Assembly (NCBI RefSeq): GCF_030253575.1
Contig: NC_080557.1
Location: 45,708,501 to 45,772,500 of the forward strand
From: Rhododendron vialii
Taxonomy: Eukaryota > Streptophyta > Magnoliopsida > Ericales > Ericaceae
Reading direction: 5' to 3'
Length of the DNA: 64,000 bases
The number at the start of each line of letters is the position of its first letter. The first letter of the stretch is position 1. The notes beneath the pieces were generated by a model that saw only the letters and a program-made list of their open reading frames with translations, had not been told where the DNA came from and ran no database searches. This document shows, one piece after another, positions 18,924 to 30,285 of this stretch. The position numbers were made by a program, and so were the translations under genes.

Positions 18924-19789
18924 GGGCCATGTTTGATAAATGTGTTAGACCTTAGGATAGGATTGCTAATCCCATGGGGTTCCTAACTCTTTGTTTGGTT
19001 GACAAACTAAGGATGGGATTGAGAAGAGCATGGGATTAGTAATCCCACACTTTACTAATACCATGGGGTACTAGGTATTACCAATCCTATGCCAAGCTCC
19101 CTCCTACAAAATGATCACCTTGCCCATGGTTTTTTAACTCAATACCAATAATACCCTCCATTGGTTGAAAGAAATTAATAAGGTGTTTGGTAGTTGCCAA
19201 CAAAAAAATTTCCTCTTCTTTTAGCTGGTACGAATTGGTTTTGTGCGGACTTGGAGAGTTCAACCATTGCTATCTAATATTCATAGTAGACTATGAAGCT
19301 TCATTGAAAAGTGGGTTCAACTACATTTCTAGGGCCACCATTTTGTATAAATAGGACCAATCCTCCATCTCATTTCCAGATCTAATTGGATATTGAGTTT
19401 TCTTTTCTATTTTGATTGCACAATATCAATGGCATGATGAGATTGGAGCGAGGAGGAGGAGCAATAGTTGCTCCTATGGCTTTCGAGTCTTTTGGTAAAA
19501 AAATGTATGCTGGTGGTTGTCCAAAAATTGATTGGATGAAAAAAAATTGCAAATTCGTGAGCCGGTCTTCCATGCAATTTCATAGGTTTTCACCCGTGGG
19601 TATAATTGGAAAATGTAATTTGTATCCTATCCCTTGGTGTTCCAATCAAACAAATGATTCGGATTGGTAATCACAATCCCATGACTTAATCCTTACACAA
19701 TCAAACACCCACTTGGGATTACACTCAGTATTACTAATCTCATTTCCTTACTAATCTCATCTAATCCAACACATTTATCAAACAGGGCC
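18924..19789. mobile_element. Terminal-inverted-repeat DNA element, non-autonomous
   Basis: The left end GGGCCATGTTTGATAAATGTG pairs with the complement of the right end CACATTTATCAAACAGGGCC. Sub-terminal words such as GGGATTAGTAATCCCA recur in both orientations. The 84-residue frame at 19416-19670 has no transposase features. The family (hAT or PIF/Harbinger) is unresolved because no target duplication is obvious. Confidence 0.65.
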
Positions 19790-20818
19790 TAGAAGTATTA
19801 TTTTCAGTTCAACTTCGTTTTTGATATGCTTCATCCCCCTGCATTGGTATGCTAGTCTGGTTAGCAGAAAGTCTATCCCACCGCTCATGTTTCACCACTC
19901 TCTCCTCAATTTTTGGATGGTCCAAATTTAAAAAAAAAAAAACTCTTCCAGGAAAGACTTTCAAAATCCGAACCATTAATTGCCACAACGGACGATCATA
20001 TTGAGCTAAGAGGTGGGGGAAACGGTGGGGTAGTCTTTGCTGGTTTGTTAGACATCGTGTTGACCACCTTCATTATTATCTATAAAGTTATCGTCATCAA
20101 ATTTTCACTTGTTTTTGGTGCTCTATTCCGATCTACTATTAAGACTTTCAATTTCTTTGAGCGTCAGTAGACATCAAATGTATTTTAACCACAAATTTTT
20201 CAAAAAAAATTAACCAAATTTTAATCGCAATTATGCCTATTTAATTTGAAGTAACGAATTAAGGTCAAATTAGATACATGTAATTAACTCTCTCTTTCGT
20301 TATTTGACCTTTATTTATTGACATTAATTTAGGTATAGCGGTGAACTTCAAAGATGTAACTCCAAAGGAATTGATACAATTTGTTCATTTTTAAGGTTTT
20401 AGGTGGTTAACTCGTTAATTTTTCTCTAATCCTCCACTGATGGATACAATATTGACCACAAACAAAACCTCTAATGGAGTGAATTCATATGGAACTCTCT
20501 CCCGACTTGAATTAAAACCCTGCTAGTATATAGTGAAATTGATCTCTCCCGCTAATTAATGTACGCGTTAACCCGTATGGGCTCTTAATACGGAGGGAGT
20601 ATTTATTTCATCTAAGGAATTTCTTGCTCTTTTGAAGAAAAAAAAAACTCGTATGAACTCTTGAGTTTGAAAAAAATAAGGAACTTACGTGTGACGCGCT
20701 ACATTTACCTAATCCAGTGAAGACTATGAAAGCAAAGTTATTGATAGTTCAACAATCCTACAACCACGCGGCACACACAAACACTTACACAGATTACTTA
20801 CAATAGAGGTGGGTCTTA
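19790..20818. other. Intergenic, left flank of the retrotransposon
   Basis: No gene is supported. TACGGAGGGAGTA at 20588-20601 matches one end of a Stowaway-type MITE, but no partner end was found nearby, so it is at most a remnant. The retrotransposon inserted at 20819-20823 (CACGC). Confidence 0.5.
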
Positions 20819-20823
20819 CACGC

Positions 20824-21866
20824 TGTTACCCAAATTATGCAACCTAGAGGGGGGGTGAATAGGATTGCTAGTAATAATCACCGATAAAAATTTATCTCTA
20901 ACAATATATGCAAACAATAAGTATGCAATCAAAATAGAGAGATAGAGAGATAGAACCCGTTTATAGTGGTTCGGTCCGGATTTGTCCACGGTCCGGCCCT
21001 ACTCCACTTCTCCTCAAGCAATTACTTGAAGGTTCCACTAATCTTTAAAAGATTACAACTTGTAAGTCTTGCGGGTGCTTACAAAAACCGAACGCCTCTA
21101 GCTTTCCCAAGGAGCTAGCACAACCGCAAGAGTTTTCTCCGAAAACCGCTCAAAAACAATAACACCCAAATTCCAACCCGAATTTGGTCTTCTAAGCTTT
21201 CAAGTGTTTGACTCAAACACTCGCTTAGGAATTACAAGAATGTGAAGAAGGTATGAAAATTATCGCTCACGACTTGTACAAATTTTCTCTCAAGAAAAAT
21301 ATGAAAGTGGAAGAACAATGAGAATTTTTGGCTTTGATCTTTTGAGAAATTGCTCTTGCAATAATATGGAATGTTGTAGCTTGTGTGTGTCTTCTCATTA
21401 ATGAGTTCTTGATGCCTTATATAGCCATCCATATGCTTCCTAGCCGTTGGAACTAGCCGTTGGAACTAGCCGTTGCAACTAGCCGTTGGAACTAGCCGTT
21501 GGAACTAGCCCTTAGAACTAGCCGTTAGAACTAGCCGTTGGAACTAGCCGTTAACAGAGTGGTCATCCGGGTGGTCGTCCGATGGTTTCCGGTTGTCACA
21601 GCTTTCTGTTCAGACAGTCGGCTTGTCAGCCGGTTCGTCAACCTGTGGCTCACAATTTCATCTAAATAAATTCGTTAAAGCATGTATTGAGCTCAATAAA
21701 GTCTTTGTAAATATAAATCATGAATCCAAGAGACTTTATGCTATATTTCAAGGTCACGAAAATATTTAGTTCGGGAATCGACTTTTCGATAATTTTGTAT
21801 TTGCCGAATAAAAATATCATTGAATTAATCATCAAAATAATTAATAGAGATGCATATAAAATAACA
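20824..21866 (-). repeat. 3' LTR of the copia element (1043 bp)
   Basis: Near-identical to 27809-28799. It is 52 bp longer, exactly four units of a 13-bp tandem repeat (GAACTAGCCGTTG-like) at about 21441-21555. Outside that repeat I count substitutions near 21121, 21236 and 21610 only. Confidence 0.95.
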
Positions 21867-21880
21867 ATCTCCCCCTTTTT
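21867..21880 (-). other. Polypurine tract
   Basis: The minus strand reads AAAAAGGGGGAGAT directly against the inner edge of the 3' LTR, the normal place for plus-strand priming. A similar tract (complement of ATCTCCCCCTT) recurs near 21930. Confidence 0.85.
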
Positions 21881-22207
21881 GATGATGACACAAAATGATA
21901 GTTTTTATGCAAGTAGGAGTTATGCCAATCTCCCCCTTAATACATGCACCAAAGCAGTTATCTATGATCAACGAGTAATAGCAATAATCAACAGATCATA
22001 GCAAGCAATTTTTTAAATCAACAGATCATAGCGAGCAATTTTTTAAATTAGCCCACAACGGACAACGGTTAAAAATATTAAAAATGGCAAGATAGATCAA
22101 TTAAAACTTGGCTTTTTCTCCCCCTGTGACATCATAAAAAAAAACTAAAAAGAGAAAAACAATAGGGCCATGGTTCCAGCACCATGCCGCTCTTGCCCTG
22201 TAGCACT

Positions 22208-22480
22208 CTATCTTCGTTCATCTAAAGCTTGGCGTCTTTGATTTTCGTATTCTCGAATAATGGCTGCTACAGCGGCAGCTACAATGCCAATCCAATACCA
22301 CAGAGTATCCACATTTACATTCCACCCGAACCATGGTGGTATTCTTATTGTAAGTAACGCACACAGCAGAATGAAGATAAAGAGTTGCATCCAAATGGTT
22401 TGGATAAACAACCTGAACTCTGCTCGTTCGGCATCTCTTTCGTAAAACTCAAACGGTAACCCTTGCGGTAAGTTTGCCAT
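22208..22480 (-). CDS. Small two-helix membrane protein carried inside the copia element
   Basis: A 90-residue frame between the pol stop and the 3' LTR, in the same orientation as pol. It begins MANLPQGLPFEFYERDAERAEF. Two hydrophobic helices follow at about 31-46 (LFIFILLCALLTIRI) and 61-76 (TLWYWIGIVAAAVAAII), joined by a Trp-rich loop (PPWFGWNVNVDTLW). It ends in a charged tail (REYENQRRQALDERR). This is not gag, pol or a recognised env-like protein, and the family is unknown to me. Upstream lie a TATA-like box and a CT-rich leader, features of a plant nuclear gene and not of a retrotransposon frame. I infer a captured host gene or gene fragment. Whether it is expressed is unknown. Confidence 0.6.
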   Translation of the reverse strand: MANLPQGLPFEFYERDAERAEFRLFIQTIWMQLFIFILLCALLTIRIPPWFGWNVNVDTLWYWIGIVAAAVAAIIREYENQRRQALDERR

Positions 22481-22573
22481 TGCTCGATTTGGAAGGATAG
22501 AGATTTGGAGAGATTTAGGCCGAGAGAGAAGGAGAGATAGATAGATGAAGAGATAGAGATTGTGTTGTTGAAT

Positions 22574-22580
22574 TTATAAA
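22574..22580 (-). promoter_or_regulatory. TATA-like box ahead of the carried membrane-protein frame
   Basis: The minus strand reads ACTTTATAAATTC, about 95 bases before the ATG at 22480. A pyrimidine-rich leader (CTCTATCTCTTCATC, CTCTCCTTCTCTCTC) follows. Further upstream the word CGCATCCCCTATCC is repeated. The arrangement is that of a plant Pol II promoter. Function is inferred. Confidence 0.5.
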
Positions 22581-22976
22581 GTATGAGAGAAGTGTTTGGG
22601 GATGCGATAGAGATGCGGCGCCGAATAGAGATAGGATAGGGGATGCGGCCGAATTGTTTGAAATTTGAGATTGAGGATAGGGGATGCGGCGCCGATTAGG
22701 ACAAGAATAGGGGAAGAAAATTGTGTTCGGATATCCGGCTGACAAATGCAGGTTAAGTCCAGAAAACGTTTAAGAGGAGTAGCATTAAAGACCATAAAAC
22801 TGTTTTTTTTTTTTGCATACCAAACACAGGAAAATGAAACATATGATAAAATGTTTGAAGGGTGATTTCTTTATCAAGATCATTTGTACTCTCCATCAAG
22901 TATGATATTTACGAATTCAATCAACTCAACATTGAATCCAAAAAAAAACTTTTGACATCAAGAACACGAAACTTTT

Positions 22977-25900
22977 TCATAAATGATTAGACATGCCGAG
23001 TTCTCGTCGAATGAAACAAAATTGTTCTTCACCAAGGGGTTTTGTGAAAATGTCCGCCAATTGCTTGTCGGTACTAATAAAGTTAAGTTCAATATCCCCT
23101 TTTTGAACATGATCTCTTATAAAATGATGTCTAATCTCAATATGTTTTGTTCGAGAATGTTGAATCGGATTCTTGGTTAAGCTAATTGCACTAGTATTAT
23201 CACATTTAATAGGAATATGATCATATTGCAAATTGAAATCCTCCATTTGTTGTTTGATCCACAATATTTGGGCACAACAACTTCCGGCCGCTACATATTC
23301 TGCCTCGGCGGTAGATAGAGCTACGGAATTTTGTTTCTTGCTATGCCAAGACACTAGAGAGTGCCCTAGAAATTGGCAAGTCCCACTTGTACTTTTACGA
23401 TCAACTTTGAAACCTCCAAAATCCGCATCCGAATAACCAATTAAATCAAATGCAACTCCACGTGGATAAAACAATCCTAAGTCATGAGAACCGGCAACAT
23501 ATTTAAAAATACGTTTAATAGCTTTTAAATGCGATTCTTTAGGACATGATTGAAATCTAGCACACATGCAAACACTAAACATTATATCCGGTCTACTTGC
23601 CGTGAGATAAAGTAATGAGCCGATCATACCTCGATACATCTTTTCATTGACGGCCTTACCATTCTCATCTTTGTCTAGCTTAGTTGATATGCTCATTGGT
23701 GTGCTCGTTGGCTTTGATCCTTCCATGCCAAACTTCTTAATAAGTTCTTTCGCATACTTGGCTTGGTTGATTATGATCCCCTCATTAGTTTGCTTGATTT
23801 GAAGTCCGAGGAAGAAGTTAAGCTCCCCCATCATGCTCATTTCAAACTCACCTTGCATACACTTAGCAAACTCTTTGCACATATTATCATTAGTGGCACC
23901 AAAGACAATATCATCAACATATATTTGAATAATGAGCATATCTTTACCTTTGGCTTTAATGAAAAGAGTAGTATCAATTTTTCCACGAGTAAAGCCATTG
24001 TCAAGCAAGAATGAACTAAGTCTATCATACCATGCACGTGGTGCTTGCTTCAAACCATATAGAGCTTTTGAGAGTTTAAAAACATGATCGGGGTATACAT
24101 GATCTTCAAAGCCGGGAGGTTGTTTGACATAAACTTCCTCATTTATGAACCCATTCAAAAATGCACTTTTCACATTTATTTGATAAAGCTTGAAATTTTT
24201 GAAAGATGCAAAGGCAAGTAATATGCGAATAGCCTCTAATCTAGCTACCGGTGCAAAAGTTTCTTCAAAATCAATACCTTCTTCTTGATTATAACCTTGA
24301 GCAACAAGTCTAGCTTTATTCCTAACAATATTTCCGGATTCATCTAGCTTGTTACGAAAAACCCATTTAGTACCTATAATAGTGTGATCAAGAGGCTTAG
24401 GTACTAATGCCCAAACTTTATTCCTTTCAAATTGATTTAACTCATCTTGCATGGCCAAAATCCAATTTTCATCATCTTGAGCTTCCGGAAAGTTTTTAGG
24501 CTCAATTTGAGAAACAAAAGCTTGATTTTCACAAAAATTTCTATGAGACGAGCGAGTGGTTACCCCTTTCGAAACTTCTCCAAGAATCAAGTCCTTTGGA
24601 TGGTTTTGCACGAATCTCCAATCCTTGGAAAGATCTTGGTTGTCTCCCATGGCATCTTGAGGTTGATTAATAACTTCATCTTCTTTGATTTGAAAGCTTT
24701 CTACTTGAGTATCACCATCAACTTTTTCTTGAATTGTCAAGTCATGAATCTCATGTGTAATTTCTAAGTCATCATTATCAACAACATCCTTAGTAGCACA
24801 AGGATTAGATTCATCAAAGGAAACGTGAATAGATTCTTCAACAAGATTAGTGCGCTTATTATAAATTCTATATGCTTTGCTAGTAAGAGAATAACCAATA
24901 AAGATGCCTTCATCCGATTTTGAATCAAATTTACCCAAGTCATCTTTTCCATTGTTTAATACATAACATTTACAACCGAAAGCATGAAAGTAATTAATGT
25001 TGGGTATTCTACCATTCCAAAGCTCATAAGGAGTTTTCTTGAGGATAGGCATAATTAAAACTCGATTCAAAATATAGCATGAGGTATTAACGGCTTCCGC
25101 CCAAAAATATTTTGGCAAAGAGTTTTCACAAAGCATAGTGCGGGCCATTTCTTCCAAAGTACGATTCTTTCTCTCAACTACTCCATTTTGTTGAGGAGTA
25201 CGAGGTACAGAAAAGTTATGACCAATACCATGTTCATCACAAAACTTTTCATATAAAGAATTGTCAAGTTCTTTTCCATGATCCGTACGAATGTTAGAAA
25301 TAACAAATCCTTTTTCATTTTAAACTCTTCTACAAAGTTTAGTGAAATTAGGATAAGCCTCATTCTTATGAGCTAGGAACATCACCCATGTATATCTAGA
25401 GAAATCATCAACAACAACAAGACAATAATAGTTTCCACAAAGATTTGGAGAGCGAGTTGGTCCAAACAAATCCATATGAAGTAATTGCAAAGGTCTAGTA
25501 GTTGAAACAACATTTTTGGACTTAAAAGAAACCTTGGTTTGTTTTCCTTGTTGGCAAGGACCACAAAGTCTATCTTTTTCAAATTTGATTTTAGGAAGAC
25601 CTTTTACCAAATTTTTTCTAGAGAGTTTTGAAATAGCATCCATACTTGCATGTCCTAGGCGCCTATGCCAAAGCCAACTATTTTCACTCAAAGCGGAAAA
25701 ACATTTTATATCACAATTACTTAAATCATTGAGATTAAAAACATATACATTTTCAAGTCTTTGTCCAACGAAGAGTGTCTTGTTGCTTTTGACATTTTCA
25801 ATGATACATTTGGATTTTTCAAAGATAACACGATTTCCTCTATCACATAATTGACTTATGCTAAGAAGATTGTGTTTTAAACCACTAACAAGTAAAACAT

Positions 25901-26090
25901 CTTCAATAATAGGAGAATTACCTATATCACCGATTCCTATGATTTTACCTTTGTTGTTGTCTCCAAATGTGACATGTCCACCATCTTTAGGCGAAAGAGA
26001 ATTGAAAGCCCTCTTGTCACCGGTCATGTGTCTTGAACATCCACTATCAAGGTACCAACTACCTTCCTTGAGAGAACTTTTGAAGCATAC
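22977..26090 (-). pseudogene. copia pol: protease, integrase, RT, RNase H (interrupted)
   Basis: One reading frame of 1037 codons. The aspartic protease motif DSGCSRHMTGD is at the start. The pre-integrase HRRLGH and CxxC (CGPC) motifs and the integrase start (LLHMDLFGP) come before the break. After it come the rest of the integrase ([14 protein letters not shown]), the reverse transcriptase YVDDIVFG box and the RNase [11 protein letters not shown] motif. An in-frame TAA at 25320-25322 cuts the integrase between its first and second acidic residues; the frame is otherwise open to 22977. A TAG precedes the frame at 26093-26091, and the gag stop lies just upstream in another frame. The element is therefore unlikely to make its own full polyprotein. 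Confidence 0.92.
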
Positions 26091-26103
26091 CTACAATAGC
26101 ACA

Positions 26104-27750
26104 TCAATTCTTGACTTTTGGTACCCAAATCATCTTGGGTCCTTGAAGGTTAACATTGATACGGTTCTTAGGAACCCAAACCTTTTTTGCATCAGAAGAT
26201 GAGTATCCTTTCATAGGACATGTAGGAGAAATATGACCAATTTTACCACAATAATGACATGTCAATTTAGAATGGTTAGAAGGAGGAACATCTTTTCCAA
26301 AAAGATTTTTGTGTTGAGTGGGATTATAACCAATTCCGGCCTTGTGAAAAGAAACCATTTGTTTTCCAAGAAGAATGTCTAAACTTTCTTTTCCATTAGT
26401 GAGTTTTGAAAGAGAATTAGTTAAATCATCAATTTGTTTTTCTAAAGGTTCGTTTTTGGAAGTATCCTTCAAATACTCTTTTTCTTTTGCCAAAGAGGTT
26501 CTTAAACTTTCATTTTCTTCCTCCAAAATATCTTTCTCTTCAATTAAATCATCCATTTCTAGTGAGAGATCTTTAGCAACCTTTTTAAGAAATTTGTTTT
26601 TAGAAACAACTTTTTCAAATTCTACTTTCAACTCTTTATAGGCAATAAACAATTCATCAAAGGAATAGGATGAGTCGAGATCTACCTCGTTTTCTTCGAT
26701 GGCCATGAAACACAAGTTAGCGACCTCTTGTTGCTCATCGTCCTCATCGGAGCTACTATCGTCACTATTGTCCCATGTGGCCATCATAGCTCTCCTTTTG
26801 TCCTTCTTTGAATATTTTTTGGCATATGGACATTCACTTTTGATGTGGCCGGGCTTCTTGCACTCGTAGCAAATGATTGGATCCTTTTTGCTACTTTCTT
26901 CTTTGCCTCCATCTTTTCTTGAAAATCCTCTACCTTTGCGAGATGCTCTATTTTTGAGGAGTTTCTTGAACGTTTTTGTGATGAGCGCCATTTCATCATC
27001 CTCACTTTCGTTGCTTGAATCCTCCTTGCTTTTTGATTTGCTTGTTGTACTTTTGAAGGCAAGATCCTTAACTTTCTTCTCTTTTTCACCCTTGAGGTTG
27101 TGATGCATTTCCTCCGTCATGAGAGATCCCATGAGCTTGTCCATCGTGTATTTTGAGAAATCTTTGGATTGTAGGATGATGGAGGTGGTAGTGTCCCAAT
27201 TGGTTGGCATGGAACGGAGCACCTTCCTTGTCATTTCGGATTGACTGTAAATCTTTCCAAGAGCTTTTAAACCGTTAGTAATACTAGCAAATCTAGCAAA
27301 CATTTGAGATATAGATTCATCCGGTTTCATTTTGAAGAGCTCATAGCTATGCACAAGAATATCAATTTTGGACTCCTTAACTTGACTATCTCCTTCATGT
27401 GACATTTCTAACTTATCCCATATTTCTTTAGCCGATTCACATGCGGAAACACAATCATATTCATTGGGAGTAATAGCACAAAAAAGAAGGTTCATAGCTC
27501 TATAGTTCTTTTCTATTGAAGCCTTTTCCGAATGACTCCACTCATTATCTGATTTAGGCATAGTCTCTTCCCCAACTTTCTTAGTAGGAATAATGGGACC
27601 ATTTTTGATAATTTTCCATAGATCATAATCCGTGGATTGAATAAAGATCATCATTCTATTTTTCCAATGAGAGTAATTTTCTCCGGTGAACAAGGGAGGT
27701 CTATTGGACGATTGACCTTCGATACAAGAAACATTACTAGTGGTTGCCAT
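26104..27750 (-). CDS. copia gag (nucleocapsid-type, two CCHC knuckles)
   Basis: Intact 548-residue frame starting 58 bases inside the 5' LTR. The N-terminal half is a UBN2/gag domain (FTGENYSHWKNRMMIFIQS, AKEIWDKLE). A Lys/Ser-rich region leads to a first zinc knuckle CYECKKPGHIKSEC, then an acidic segment and a coiled-coil-like stretch rich in Glu, Lys and Leu. A second knuckle CHYCGKIGHISPTC lies near the C-terminus. It packages element RNA into cytoplasmic particles. It ends TGA, 13 bases before the open part of pol and in a different frame. Confidence 0.93.
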   Translation of the reverse strand: MATTSNVSCIEGQSSNRPPLFTGENYSHWKNRMMIFIQSTDYDLWKIIKNGPIIPTKKVGEETMPKSDNEWSHSEKASIEKNYRAMNLLFCAITPNEYDCVSACESAKEIWDKLEMSHEGDSQVKESKIDILVHSYELFKMKPDESISQMFARFASITNGLKALGKIYSQSEMTRKVLRSMPTNWDTTTSIILQSKDFSKYTMDKLMGSLMTEEMHHNLKGEKEKKVKDLAFKSTTSKSKSKEDSSNESEDDEMALITKTFKKLLKNRASRKGRGFSRKDGGKEESSKKDPIICYECKKPGHIKSECPYAKKYSKKDKRRAMMATWDNSDDSSSDEDDEQQEVANLCFMAIEENEVDLDSSYSFDELFIAYKELKVEFEKVVSKNKFLKKVAKDLSLEMDDLIEEKDILEEENESLRTSLAKEKEYLKDTSKNEPLEKQIDDLTNSLSKLTNGKESLDILLGKQMVSFHKAGIGYNPTQHKNLFGKDVPPSNHSKLTCHYCGKIGHISPTCPMKGYSSSDAKKVWVPKNRINVNLQGPKMIWVPKVKN

Positions 27751-27794
27751 GGATCTTAACTCTTAGATGGTTAAATCTACAAACAAGAGCCGAG

Positions 27795-27806
27795 GCTCTG
27801 ATACCA
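27795..27806 (-). other. Primer binding site, initiator tRNA-Met
   Basis: The minus strand reads TGGTATCAGAGC two bases inside the 5' LTR edge. This is the classic complement of the 3' end of initiator methionine tRNA used by most plant copia elements. Confidence 0.95.
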
Positions 27807-27808
27807 AT

Positions 27809-28799
27809 TGTTACCCAAATTATGCAACCTAGAGGGGGGGTGAATAGGATTGCTAGTAATAATCACCGATAAAAATTTATCTCTAACAATATATGCAAAC
27901 AATAAGTATGCAATCAAAATAGAGAGATAGAGAGATAGAACCCGTTTATAGTGGTTCGGTCCGGATTTGTCCACGGTCCGGCCCTACTCCACTTCTCCTC
28001 AAGCAATTACTTGAAGGTTCCACTAATCTTTAAAAGATTACAACTTGTAAGTCTTGCGGGTGCTTACAAAAACCGAACGCCTCTAGCTTTCCCAAGGAGC
28101 TAGCATAACCGCAAGAGTTTTCTCCGAAAACCGCTCAAAAACAATAACACCCAAATTCCAACCCGAATTTGGTCTTCTAAGCTTTCAAGTGTTTGACTCA
28201 AACACTCGCTTAGGAATTACAAGTATGTGAAGAAGGTATGAAAATTATCGCTCACGACTTGTACAAATTTTCTCTCAAGAAAAATATGAAAGTGGAAGAA
28301 CAATGAGAATTTTTGGCTTTGATCTTTTGAGAAATTGCTCTTGCAATAATATGGAATGTTGTAGCTTGTGTGTGTCTTCTCATTAATGAGTTCTTGATGC
28401 CTTATATAGCCATCCATATGCTTCCTAGCCGTTGGAACTAGCCGTTCGAACTAGCCGTTCGAACTAGCCGTTCGAACTAGCCGTTAACAGAGTGGTCATC
28501 CGGGTGGTCGTCCGATGGTTTCCGGTTGTCACAGCTTTCTGTTCAGACAGCCGGCTTGTCAGCCGGTTCGTCAACCTGTGGCTCACAATTTCATCTAAAT
28601 AAATTCGTTAAAGCATGTATTGAGCTCAATAAAGTCTTTGTAAATATAAATCATGAATCCAAGAGACTTTATGCTATATTTCAAGGTCACGAAAATATTT
28701 AGTTCGGGAATCGACTTTTCGATAATTTTGTATTTGCCGAATAAAAATATCATTGAATTAATCATCAAAATAATTAATAGAGATGCATATAAAATAACA
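27809..28799 (-). repeat. 5' LTR of the copia element (991 bp)
   Basis: Partner of 20824-21866. It holds the shorter version of the 13-bp tandem array (28428-28482). A TATA-like CTTATATAG occurs at about 28399 (complement CTATATAAG), a likely core promoter for element RNA. Confidence 0.95.
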
Positions 28800-28804
28800 C
28801 ACGC

Positions 28805-30278
28805 TAAAGTTGCACCTGCTCACACTCACTCGCAATAGAGGTGGGTACCACTCACAATGGAGACGTATGTCCAGTTGTATGTGATCCATCTCCGTTATTC
28901 GCAAGGAAGATTTGCAGGGAACCACACAAGGAAAAACGCAATTGGATCCATTCTGGGTCTTACAAAAATCTAGAAAAATATCCATAAATTTTAGAATATT
29001 ATTTTATGGGGCCCTATAAAAAATCAGCTCCAATGGACATCGGTCTGTTTTGATCCTACCGTGTACTTATTATTGATCTGAACAGTTCACCTTATAGACT
29101 CCACATAATAGCATATCCATTCAAAAAATAAACTTGATAGGACATTGACAGAAGTATCAAAAATTGAATTTTGCTTTTTAAAATGGATACTTTATCTTTA
29201 TTATTATTGACATAAATCAGATCGTCCATTTTATAAAACCAAAATTCAAATTTTGATATATCTAACGACTTTCGATGAAGATGATTTTTTGCATGACAAT
29301 ATTACACTGCGAGTCTTATAGTATAAACGGTTCATATTACAATAATAAACGCTTAATGAGGCCCATAATATACAGTAGTAGAAAACTATGATTTTACACC
29401 AACGGTGCATAAAATTTATTTCTCATAAAAAAAATCTCCCAAAATCACTCCCACAAATTACGCCATTTAAAGGAACGGTTACATCGTCATCACAGGGTCC
29501 CACGTGGCACCTAGTCCTTTCCTTAAATTCTTCGGCAAATTTCATTCCAACTCCCTTACAGTATTTTTTTTTCCGTTCCTGAGGACAGATATCATGAGAA
29601 ATGACAAAGAATCCCCTTGTGAATTCCATGTGTGTTCCACTGATGCGCCAAATTGACAATTTTTTGTCCGAACACGTGATGGAATGGAATGAGCCAAAGT
29701 GGCTTGTATCTAAAAAGACTAAAAATTCACAATTTTTTTTAATAGGATTATTCTAACTTTTGTCTGAGGGGTGTAAGATAATAAATAAAAGGTACATTTG
29801 ATATCCGAGAAAAGTCTATCTATTGATATTTGTGAAAGTGTAGCAAAACCGTTTTTAATAATAAACAGTGATTAAAAATTATCAATTCTCACTTATTTTG
29901 AATCAAAATGGCTGCTTTTAACCTGTTGAAAAAAGTTATTTTGATAAAAGGGTTAATATTACTATCGGGCCAAAAAGTTTTTTTAAATTATTTGTTTTAA
30001 TATAAAAAGAATGAACTAGTCAATATAAACTACTTTTTCGACTAGTTCCATCATGTATTTAACCGAACAGTTTTTGGTTGGATGTCCATGAAATGAGCAT
30101 GGAAACCACAAAGAATTTTATTGCTCATTTCTGATACTATGAAGTCTGTATTTGTCATTAAGAAAAACTTCAGGGGTGTCATTTAAAATTGTTCAATTTC
30201 TTTTTCTTTGCTACCGACACAAACAGCCCCGGCGCACCGTGCTATCTTACGCTTCCTTCTCACTGGCCACTGCTCGCT
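28805..30278. other. Intergenic, upstream of MUR3
   Basis: No gene is supported. GCAATAGAGGTGGGT at about 28831 echoes ACAATAGAGGTGGGT at about 20800, so similar words lie on both sides of the retrotransposon insertion. The remainder is AT-rich without clear elements. Confidence 0.5.
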
Positions 30279-30285
30279 TATATAC
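30279..30285 (+). promoter_or_regulatory. Probable MUR3 TATA box
   Basis: TTATATACCC is followed within 20-30 bases by a CT-rich leader (30290-30335). A strong splice donor ACT|GTAAGT at 30407 suggests a 5' UTR intron of about 530 bp ending at ACTTAG (30936), two bases before the MUR3 ATG. Confidence 0.6.

Larger units (their letters stand above)
20824..28799 (-). mobile_element. Ty1/copia LTR retrotransposon, young, coding region damaged
   Basis: Complete element of 7976 bp on the minus strand. LTRs begin TGTTACCC and end ATAACA. A 5-bp target duplication CACGC lies at 20819-20823 and 28800-28804. The tRNA-Met primer site is next to the right (5') LTR and the polypurine tract next to the left (3') LTR. 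The order gag, protease, integrase, reverse transcriptase, RNase H places it in Ty1/copia. Two CCHC knuckles in gag and the tract ahead of the 3' LTR suggest a SIRE- or Tork-like lineage, which I cannot settle. It carries an extra membrane-protein frame after pol. The LTRs differ by about three substitutions plus a tandem-repeat length change, so insertion was recent. Confidence 0.95.

Noticed and set aside
20588-20601. Stowaway-like end TACGGAGGGAGTA
   Set aside because: No partner terminal repeat or TA duplication was found, so no element is called.
25516-26641. Plus-strand frames opposite gag and pol
   Set aside because: Antisense shadows of the retrotransposon coding region.
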